The notes under the pieces are model-generated. The model did not search any database. It was not told the origin of the DNA and saw only the letters and a list, made by a program, of their open reading frames with translations. Below are positions 1 through 4,485 of a stretch of DNA of 5,239 nt, piece by piece. Numbering within the stretch: position 1 is the first letter of the stretch; each line of letters opens with the position of its first letter. A program made the translations under genes and the position numbers. The stretch is from an uncultured Chloroflexota bacterium (GTDB lineage Bacteria > Chloroflexota > Anaerolineae > Aggregatilineales > Phototrophicaceae), in contig CALDGT010001002.1 in assembly GCA_937942935.1 (NCBI GenBank), forward strand, positions 1 to 5,239. The letters are read 5' to 3'.

Positions 1-54
1 GATAAATAATTCATACCAGAAACATCCTTTTTTACAAAAAAAGCCAAAGTTCAG

Positions 55-79
55 AAAACCCCTCATGTGAGGGGTTTTT
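55..79. terminator. Symmetric intrinsic terminator downstream of trxA
   Basis: A CCCCTC/GAGGGG stem (59-64 with 69-74) closes a four-base loop ATGT. It is flanked by AAAA on the left and TTTTT on the right, so it reads as hairpin plus U-tract on both strands. It begins 18 bp past the trxA stop codon, so it should end the leftward trxA transcript. It could also stop a rightward transcript entering from outside the window. The U-tract is four bases in the trxA direction and five in the other. No gene is seen between it and the left edge (1-54), which is AT-rich with runs of T and A. Confidence 0.8.
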
Positions 80-96
80 GATTTTTAGGGTGAAGA

Positions 97-435
97 TTAG
101 TTATCAAGCCCAATATGTGGGGCGAGTTGTTTAAGAATTTTGGCTTTTTGTTGATAGCCTGTAATCCGCACAACGGGTTTGCCATCTTTGAACAAAATGA
201 GGGTGGGAATACCCATAATCCCCAATTGGCGAATAATACCTTGATTGGTATCGGCATCCACTTTGCCCACAAGCATTTTGCCAGAATATTCAGATGCCAA
301 TTCATCGACGATTGGGGCAATCATCTTGCAAGGCGCACACCATTCCGCCCAAAAATCTACTAATATGGGCAAAGAAGACTGATTAACAGCTTCATTAAAG
401 TTCGATTCAGTCACTTCAACAATGAGTTTTTCCAT
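97..435 (-). CDS. trxA: Thioredoxin
   Basis: This 112-residue protein is a single-domain cytoplasmic thioredoxin, which reduces protein disulfides and is itself recharged by thioredoxin reductase (not in this window). The redox motif WCAPC is at residues 32-36, with Cys33 and Cys36 as the active pair, inside the usual VDFWAEWCAPCK context. Asp27 corresponds to the buried aspartate of the family. The cis-proline loop GIPT is at 75-78 (Pro77), and the FKDGK turn and Gly93 of the last strands are present. The second motif position is Ala rather than the more common Gly (WCGPC), a frequent variant. Length is typical and there is no signal peptide or membrane segment. An AAGGAG Shine-Dalgarno (447-452, read leftward) lies 11 bases before the ATG and supports this start. 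The gene is divergent from hrcA with 90 bp between the starts. It appears monocistronic, ending at the 55-79 terminator. Confidence 0.96.
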   Translation of the reverse strand: MEKLIVEVTESNFNEAVNQSSLPILVDFWAEWCAPCKMIAPIVDELASEYSGKMLVGKVDADTNQGIIRQLGIMGIPTLILFKDGKPVVRITGYQQKAKILKQLAPHIGLDN

Positions 436-464
436 ATTTTTTAATACTCCTTATAACCATCTCT

Positions 465-494
465 TTGAAAATTCAGCGCATCATCCATTATAAT
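465..494 (+). promoter_or_regulatory. Housekeeping (sigma-70 type) promoter of hrcA
   Basis: TTGAAA (465-470) is a 5/6 match to the -35 consensus and TATAAT (489-494) is a perfect -10, separated by 18 bp. The predicted start of transcription is near 501-502, leaving about 25 bases of leader before the hrcA ATG. A TTCAG/CTGAA inverted repeat (472-476 and 495-499) brackets the -10 box. A near-repeat TYTGAAAA occurs at 464-471 and again at 494-501, 30 bp apart; either could be chance or a repressor site. No CIRCE-like sequence is present here, which leaves HrcA autoregulation at this promoter unexplained. Confidence 0.7.
487..492 (-). promoter_or_regulatory. Candidate -10 box of the trxA promoter
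   Basis: Read leftward, this is TATAAT, a perfect -10 hexamer. It exists because ATTATAAT (487-494) is its own reverse complement, so it overlaps the -10 box of the divergent hrcA promoter. It would give a trxA leader of roughly 45 bases that includes the Shine-Dalgarno. No good -35 hexamer is found at 15-18 bp spacing on this strand (around 508-516), so the call rests on the -10 box and position alone. Confidence 0.35.
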
Positions 495-525
495 CTGAAA
501 AATGACTGAATAAATACTTGGTTGA

Positions 526-1596
526 ATGAATTCTATGATTATGGACGCATCCCTACTACCAGAACTTACCAAAAGACAAGAAGCGATTTTAACACTCATC
601 ATTCGTCAATATACCACCAAACCAGAACCTGTGAGTTCTAAGGTATTGGCAGAAAATTCTGACCTCAATCTCAGTTCTGCCACCATTCGCAACGAGATGG
701 CAGTCTTAGAAGATTTGGGATACATCCATGCCCCACATACATCGGCAGGCAGAATCCCAACCCAAAATGGGTATCGTTATTTCGTCAAAAATCAATTAAA
801 TCTTGAGCAAAGCGCCCTCACCGCATCTGAACAAAAACATATCAGTGGTAAATTTCAGGCGCAACCCCTCGCTATAGAAGGTTGGTTACGATTGGCGGCG
901 ACTGTCTTAGCACGTACTGCACAAAGTGCCTCATTAGTGACAACCCCTACCGTTGAGGCTTGTCGTTATAAACGGCTTGAACTTATTGCGATTCAAGGAC
1001 GACTAGTGCTGATGGTGTTGGTGTTACATGGTGGCATTGTGCAACAACGTATGTTGAATTTGGCAGAACCCACACCCCAAATCAAACTCGAAGAGGTGGG
1101 AAATATTTTGAATGGCTTATTTGCCAATTGTTCCACCGCGCAAATCCGCTTCAAATTATCGCAATTAACACAATTAGAACGCGAAGTTGGTGAATTAGCG
1201 GTTGAATTGATGGGACAATCAGACAAAGACCAAACCCGATTGGTGTATCGGGACGGGTTGAGCGAGGTGATTGGCTCATTCACCGATGGCGAGGGCGCAC
1301 AACAAATGATTCGTGTATTAGAAGAACGCGCCTTCTTAGAAATCATCTTAAATGATATGGTCGCCTCTGAGCAACAAGAAGATGTCCGTGTGATTGTTGC
1401 GGGAGATGGTCGGTGGGAAGAACTAAACCGCCTAAGCCTTATCTTTAGTCGGTATGGCATACCGGGTCAACTGAGTGGTGCGATTGGCATTTTGGGACCC
1501 ACTCACATTAATTATGGTCGGGCAATTAGCACTGTGCGTTATGTCTCTGGGTTGATGACCAACATGCTATCTGAATTATATAACCCAGAAGAATAA
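526..1596 (+). CDS. hrcA: Heat-inducible transcription repressor HrcA
   Basis: HrcA is a dimeric repressor that holds heat-shock operons off under normal conditions and needs chaperonin help to fold in studied species. The 356-residue product has the N-terminal winged-helix DNA-binding domain at about 10-87, with LTKRQEAIL opening it. The recognition region SSATIRNEM is at 50-58, the wing region HTSAGRIPT at 71-79 and GYRYFV at 82-87. A long GAF-like dimerisation and regulatory region follows, ending in the conserved stretch YGRAISTVRYVSGLM near 330-344. Length is normal for the family. Three in-frame ATGs compete for the start (526, 535, 541). None has a clear Shine-Dalgarno, so the N-terminus may be up to five residues shorter. 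The gene lies upstream of grpE-dnaK, the classical arrangement, but a 192-bp gap with hairpins separates it from grpE. It may therefore be transcribed separately. Confidence 0.96.
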   Translation: MNSMIMDASLLPELTKRQEAILTLIIRQYTTKPEPVSSKVLAENSDLNLSSATIRNEMAVLEDLGYIHAPHTSAGRIPTQNGYRYFVKNQLNLEQSALTASEQKHISGKFQAQPLAIEGWLRLAATVLARTAQSASLVTTPTVEACRYKRLELIAIQGRLVLMVLVLHGGIVQQRMLNLAEPTPQIKLEEVGNILNGLFANCSTAQIRFKLSQLTQLEREVGELAVELMGQSDKDQTRLVYRDGLSEVIGSFTDGEGAQQMIRVLEERAFLEIILNDMVASEQQEDVRVIVAGDGRWEELNRLSLIFSRYGIPGQLSGAIGILGPTHINYGRAISTVRYVSGLMTNMLSELYNPEE

Positions 1597-1610
1597 AACT
1601 CACCTCATCG

Positions 1611-1630
1611 GGGCGCAACAGATTGCGCCC
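1611..1630 (+). terminator. GC-rich hairpin after hrcA, possible terminator or dispersed palindrome
   Basis: A perfect 8-bp stem, GGGCGCAA (1611-1618) with TTGCGCCC (1623-1630), closes the tetraloop CAGA. It starts 14 bp after the hrcA stop. The stem is strong but is followed by TAATAACACC, not a T-tract, so it is not a standard intrinsic terminator. It could stabilise the hrcA message 3' end, terminate weakly, or be one copy of a dispersed palindromic repeat. Confidence 0.45.
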
Positions 1631-1711
1631 TAATAACACCGTCCAACACCTGATATTACCAATTTTCATATACAACATTTACGCATAACACTAAAGTCTC
1701 TAATGCAATTC

Positions 1712-1717
1712 TATTAT
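1712..1717 (+). promoter_or_regulatory. Candidate -10 box of a grpE-dnaK promoter
   Basis: TATTAT is a 5/6 match to the -10 consensus. It would place the transcription start near 1724, at the left edge of the first palindrome at 1727. That is a sensible position for a repressor site. No convincing -35 hexamer is seen at 16-18 bp upstream (around 1688-1695). TCTAAT at 1699-1704 is an alternative -10, but its nearest -35-like TTTACG (1678-1683) is only 15 bp away. The heat-shock sigma-32 consensus is not recognisable here. Confidence 0.25.
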
Positions 1718-1726
1718 CGGCAAGCT

Positions 1727-1765
1727 ACACTAAGGGCATAGTGTTGGGCGCTAAAAACTTAGCGC
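1727..1765 (+). promoter_or_regulatory. Tandem matched palindromes upstream of grpE, candidate repressor operator
   Basis: Two perfect palindromes share one design. ACACTA-N6-TAGTGT is at 1727-1744 and GCGCTA-N6-TAGCGC at 1748-1765. Both fit RCRCTA-N6-TAGYGY, and they are exactly 21 bp apart, or two helical turns. Between the copies, positions 1 and 3 of the left arm change from A to G and the matching right-arm bases change from T to C, so symmetry is kept in both. Arms such as TTAGCGC resemble the CIRCE half-site TTAGCAC but in everted order. The site lies 23-62 bp before the grpE start. HrcA is the obvious candidate ligand by context, but this is inferred. The same sequence would also fold as two consecutive RNA hairpins. 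Confidence 0.55.
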
Positions 1766-1771
1766 GTTTTT
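1748..1771 (+). terminator. Terminator-like hairpin just before the grpE ribosome binding site
   Basis: GCGCTAA (1748-1754) pairs perfectly with TTAGCGC (1759-1765) around an AAAC loop. A G and then TTTTT (1767-1771) follow. This has the shape of a Rho-independent terminator. It could stop read-through from hrcA, or attenuate transcription begun upstream of it, since the grpE Shine-Dalgarno starts only five bases after the T-tract. It coincides with the second palindrome of the candidate operator, so one or both readings may be correct. The 7-bp stem, with three A-T pairs next to the loop, is modest. Confidence 0.4.
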
Positions 1772-1776
1772 AATGT

Positions 1777-1784
1777 GGAGAGGG
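1777..1784 (+). promoter_or_regulatory. Shine-Dalgarno that fixes the TTG start of grpE
   Basis: GGAGAGGG sits so that its GGAG core ends eight bases before TTG at 1789. The next in-frame ATG of grpE is at codon 54, far inside the protein. An ATG at 1773 is in another frame, and the GTG at 1775 runs into a stop within six codons. This site therefore decides the TTG start. Confidence 0.75.
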
Positions 1785-1788
1785 TACA

Positions 1789-2388
1789 TTGAGCAAGAAG
1801 AAGCCACAAGAAAACCCAATAGACTCATCTGAAAATCCTGTTGATTTGGTCGAAGAAGTTGCGGGTGATGATGGTAACACACAACCACTCAATACGAATA
1901 CAAACACACAGGAAGCAGAGGTCAATATCACAAAATTAGCAGAAGCGATGGCGACATTCAAAGCCGAAGCCGAAAAAAACTTAGACGGTTGGCAACGAGA
2001 ACGTGCAGAATTTCAAAATTATAAACGGCGTGTGGAACGTGAGCAAAAAGACCAACAACGCAAAGCCGAACTAGATGCGATGAAAATGATTTTTCCCATC
2101 ATAGACGATTTTGAACGGGCGTTGGCAAATATCCCCACCGATTTACAAAATCATGGTTGGGTCACAGGCACATCGCTGATTATGGGAAAATTCAAACGCC
2201 TATTTGAAGCATACGACATTAGCCCAATTAGCCCAGCCAACGAACCATTCGACCCTTACTTGCATCAAGCCGTGAGCCGTGAAGATAGCGATAGTGTCGA
2301 AAGTGGTCATGTCATTGACACCCTACAAAAAGGGTATAAATCTGGTGACATCATCTTACGTCCAGCCTTAGTGCGGGTCGCAAATTAA
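1789..2388 (+). CDS. grpE: Nucleotide exchange factor GrpE
   Basis: GrpE is the cytoplasmic dimeric co-chaperone that releases ADP from DnaK so that it can rebind ATP and let substrate go. The 199-residue product has a polar, acidic, probably disordered N-terminus (about 1-44, with an Asn/Thr-rich patch at 35-41). A long helix follows, including DGWQRERAEFQNYKRRVERE (66-85), the classic GrpE paired-helix motif, and then DDFERAL. The C-terminal beta domain has FDP at 154-156, HQAV soon after, GYKSGD from 182 and the ending RPALVRV (191-197). Length is typical. The start is TTG, chosen because of the good Shine-Dalgarno at 1777-1784 and the absence of any ATG before residue 54. It lies 49 bp upstream of dnaK with no terminator between them, so the two are almost certainly co-transcribed. 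Confidence 0.95.
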   Translation: MSKKKPQENPIDSSENPVDLVEEVAGDDGNTQPLNTNTNTQEAEVNITKLAEAMATFKAEAEKNLDGWQRERAEFQNYKRRVEREQKDQQRKAELDAMKMIFPIIDDFERALANIPTDLQNHGWVTGTSLIMGKFKRLFEAYDISPISPANEPFDPYLHQAVSREDSDSVESGHVIDTLQKGYKSGDIILRPALVRVAN

Positions 2389-2437
2389 TCAATTAGAAAT
2401 AGCAATCATCGAATCGTATTGAGGAGTAAAAGTAACA

Positions 2438-4318
2438 ATGGGAAGAATTATCGGAATTGACTTAGGGACAACAAACTCGGTAGTCGCCGTGATGGAAGGT
2501 GGTGAACCTGTCGTCATTCCTTCATCTGAAGGTGGACGACTGATTCCATCGGTGGTCGCCATCAACCCCAAAACGGGAGAACGTTTAGTCGGTAAAGTCG
2601 CACGCAACCAAGCCGTGATGAATCCAGAAAACACCATTTTCTCGGTCAAACGCTTTATGGGGCGCAAATTCAGCGACAAACAAGTTCAAGAAACCACCAA
2701 AATTGTGCCATATATTGTCTCTGCCGCACCAAATGGTGATGTGCGTGTAAAAATGGGAGACCGTGATTATAGTCCCCCAGAAATTTCTGCCATGATTTTG
2801 CAAAAAATTAAGGCAGATGCAGAAGCGTATCTTGGCGAAACTGTAGACCGCGCTGTCATCACCGTTCCCGCTTATTTCAACGATGCTCAACGGAATGCAA
2901 CCAAAGATGCGGGTAAAATTGCGGGCTTAGAAGTATTGCGGATTATCAACGAACCAACCGCTTCTAGCTTGGCGTATGGTCTTGGTAGCCACAAAAATGA
3001 AATCATCGCTGTCTACGATTTGGGCGGTGGTACATTCGATATTTCCATTTTGGAAGTCGGTGACGGTGTGTTTGAAGTCCGTAGCACCAACGGCGATACC
3101 TTCTTGGGTGGCGATAACTTCGATGAACGGATTATCGGTTGGTTGGCAGATGAATTTAGACGCGAAAACGGAATTGACCTGCGCCAAGACCGCCAAGCCT
3201 TGCAACGCCTTAAAGAAGCCGCTGAAAAAGCCAAAATTGAGCTTTCGAGCGTGATGACCACCGAAATTCAATTGCCATTCATCACAGCCGATGCAAGCGG
3301 TCCAAAACACTTGAATGTGTCACTTTCTCGTGCCAAGCTAGAACAACTTGTGCGTGACTTGGTTGACCGTTCTATCGAACCCTGCCGTAATGCGATTAAA
3401 GATGCAGGCATTAGCGTGAACGACATCAACACTGTGATTTTGGTCGGTGGGATGACCCGTATGCCCATCGTTCAAGAAGCCGTCGAAAAATTCTTTGGCA
3501 AAGCCCCAAGCAAGGGTGTGAATCCAGATGAAGTTGTGGCACTCGGTGCGGCAATTCAAGGTGGTGTGTTGGCAGGTGACGTGAAAGACATCCTTTTGCT
3601 CGATGTCACACCACTGTCACTGGGTGTCGAGACACTTGGCGGTGTTGCAACCCCGATGATTGAACGCAATACCACTATCCCAACCAAAAAATCGCAAGTG
3701 TATTCCACTGCCGCCGATAGCCAAACCCAAGTCGAAATCCATGTCGTGCAAGGTGAACGTCCGATGGCAAGCGATAACAAATCATTAGGACGCTTTATTT
3801 TGGATGGTATCCCCCCTGCCCCGCGTGGTGTGCCACAAATCGAAGTGACATTCGATATTGATGCCAATGGTATCTTGAGTGTATCGGCACAAGACAAGGC
3901 AACAGGTCGCAAGCAACATATCACCATCACCGCCAGCAGTGGCTTGAGTGATTCTGAAATTGATAACATGATTAAAGAAGCAGAAAAACATGCCAGCGAA
4001 GATGCCAAACGGCGCGAGATGGCAGAAGTGAATAATCAAGCCGAAAGCGCGATTTTCTCCGCAGAAAAATTATTGCGTGACTATGGTGATAAAATCCCAG
4101 AAAATGCCAAAAAAGCCACCAATGAACACATTGAAGGTGTGCGTAAGGCAAAAGAAAGTGGCGATGTAGCCAAGATTAAAGCGGCTGTGGATGCACTCAG
4201 CGCCCACATCCAAACCATCGGCGGACAAATGTATCAACAAGCCCCAGAAGATGGTGCTTCTGCCAACGGACAACCTGCGGGTGAAGATGTCATTGATGCC
4301 GAATTCACCGATGCGTGA
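2438..4318 (+). CDS. dnaK: Chaperone DnaK (Hsp70)
   Basis: DnaK is the ATP-dependent chaperone that binds exposed hydrophobic segments of proteins. The 626-residue product is complete. The nucleotide-binding domain has IGIDLGTTNS (5-14), Lys71 and Glu172 at the catalytic and relay positions, the phosphate loop VYDLGGGTFD (192-201, Thr199) and VILVGGMTRMP (333-343). The interdomain linker VKDILLLDVTP is at 382-392 (Ile where Val is commoner). The substrate-binding beta domain runs to about 500 and the helical lid starts near SSGLSD (500-505). The tail EDVIDAEFTDA matches the usual bacterial DVxDAEF ending. The stretch after Lys71 (about 73-111) is as long as in E. coli and about 24 residues longer than in Bacillus, so the diderm-type insert is present. 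A GAGGAG Shine-Dalgarno (2421-2426) supports the ATG. The gene follows grpE and ends at a strong terminator. Confidence 0.98.
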   Translation: MGRIIGIDLGTTNSVVAVMEGGEPVVIPSSEGGRLIPSVVAINPKTGERLVGKVARNQAVMNPENTIFSVKRFMGRKFSDKQVQETTKIVPYIVSAAPNGDVRVKMGDRDYSPPEISAMILQKIKADAEAYLGETVDRAVITVPAYFNDAQRNATKDAGKIAGLEVLRIINEPTASSLAYGLGSHKNEIIAVYDLGGGTFDISILEVGDGVFEVRSTNGDTFLGGDNFDERIIGWLADEFRRENGIDLRQDRQALQRLKEAAEKAKIELSSVMTTEIQLPFITADASGPKHLNVSLSRAKLEQLVRDLVDRSIEPCRNAIKDAGISVNDINTVILVGGMTRMPIVQEAVEKFFGKAPSKGVNPDEVVALGAAIQGGVLAGDVKDILLLDVTPLSLGVETLGGVATPMIERNTTIPTKKSQVYSTAADSQTQVEIHVVQGERPMASDNKSLGRFILDGIPPAPRGVPQIEVTFDIDANGILSVSAQDKATGRKQHITITASSGLSDSEIDNMIKEAEKHASEDAKRREMAEVNNQAESAIFSAEKLLRDYGDKIPENAKKATNEHIEGVRKAKESGDVAKIKAAVDALSAHIQTIGGQMYQQAPEDGASANGQPAGEDVIDAEFTDA

Positions 4319-4339
4319 TTCATAACATAAACGACCAAC

Positions 4340-4375
4340 AGGGTGATGAAAGGCTTCATCACCCTATTTTGCTTT
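4340..4375 (+). terminator. Strong intrinsic terminator after dnaK
   Basis: AGGGTGATGAA (4340-4350) pairs perfectly with TTCATCACCCT (4355-4365) around an AGGC loop, an 11-bp stem. It is followed by ATTTTGCTTT. It begins 22 bp after the dnaK TGA. Most grpE-dnaK transcripts should end here, leaving dnaJ dependent on read-through or on its own promoter. Confidence 0.85.
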
Positions 4376-4385
4376 ATAGCACCTG

Positions 4386-4407
4386 TGGGCATAAATCGCC
4401 CATTTTT
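4386..4407 (+). terminator. Second, weaker terminator-like hairpin
   Basis: TGGGC (4386-4390) pairs with GCCCA (4398-4402) around a seven-base loop, followed directly by TTTTT (4403-4407). The stem is only five pairs, so it is weaker than the one at 4340-4375. It could act as a backup terminator in tandem with it. Confidence 0.45.
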
Positions 4408-4412
4408 ATGAT
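4407..4412 (+). promoter_or_regulatory. Candidate -10 box for a separate dnaJ promoter
   Basis: TATGAT matches the -10 consensus at 5/6. It lies just after the two terminators and 74 bp before the dnaJ ATG, giving a predicted start near 4419. No good -35 hexamer is present at 16-18 bp spacing (around 4383-4390), where the second hairpin sits. The call rests mainly on the need for a promoter downstream of the terminators. Confidence 0.25.
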
Positions 4413-4429
4413 ACACGGCTAAACTGTAG

Positions 4430-4449
4430 GGACATCATACAAGATGTCC
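4430..4449 (+). repeat. Inverted repeat in the dnaJ leader
   Basis: GGACATC (4430-4436) and GATGTCC (4443-4449) form a perfect 7-bp inverted repeat around ATACAA, with a possible G-T pair extending it by one. There is no T-tract after it, so it is not a terminator. It lies 36 bp before the dnaJ ATG and does not match the palindromes before grpE. It could be an operator, an RNA structure in the leader, or a dispersed palindrome. Confidence 0.45.
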
Positions 4450-4485
4450 TAACCAACCATCAACTGTAATCAAGGTAAACCTATT

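Noticed and set aside
1..14. Possible start of a leftward gene: ATG at 14 with AAAGGA at 30-25, ten bases upstream
   Set aside because: Only four codons are inside the window, so neither coding nor product can be judged. It also lies past the trxA terminator. Left undecided and not listed as a gene.
26..42. T-run/A-run inverted repeat (CTTTTTT with AAAAAAG) near the left edge
   Set aside because: An A/T-only stem is unstable and common in AT-rich intergenic DNA; the 55-79 hairpin already explains termination.
502..513. Three-codon reading frame (ATG ACT GAA TAA) at the predicted hrcA transcript start
   Set aside because: Too short to distinguish from chance, with no ribosome site. Leaderless translation here would be pure speculation.
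993..1460. Long open frame opposite hrcA, and similar ones opposite or within dnaK and dnaJ
   Set aside because: These overlap well-supported conserved genes, show no recognisable domains or ribosome sites, and look like shadows of the real coding frames.
1526..1534. TTAGCACTG, an 8/9 match to a CIRCE half-site
   Set aside because: It lies inside the conserved C-terminal coding part of hrcA, and no GAGTGCTAA partner follows after nine bases.
4398..4407. GCCCATTTTT resembling a sigma-32 -10 element before dnaJ
   Set aside because: No CTTGAA-like -35 at suitable spacing, and the bases are better explained as the right arm and T-tract of a hairpin.
4419..4429. CTA-N5-TAG before dnaJ as a copy of the grpE palindrome core
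   Set aside because: The spacer is one base short and the outer arm bases do not match RCR/YGY, so the resemblance is only the trinucleotide core.
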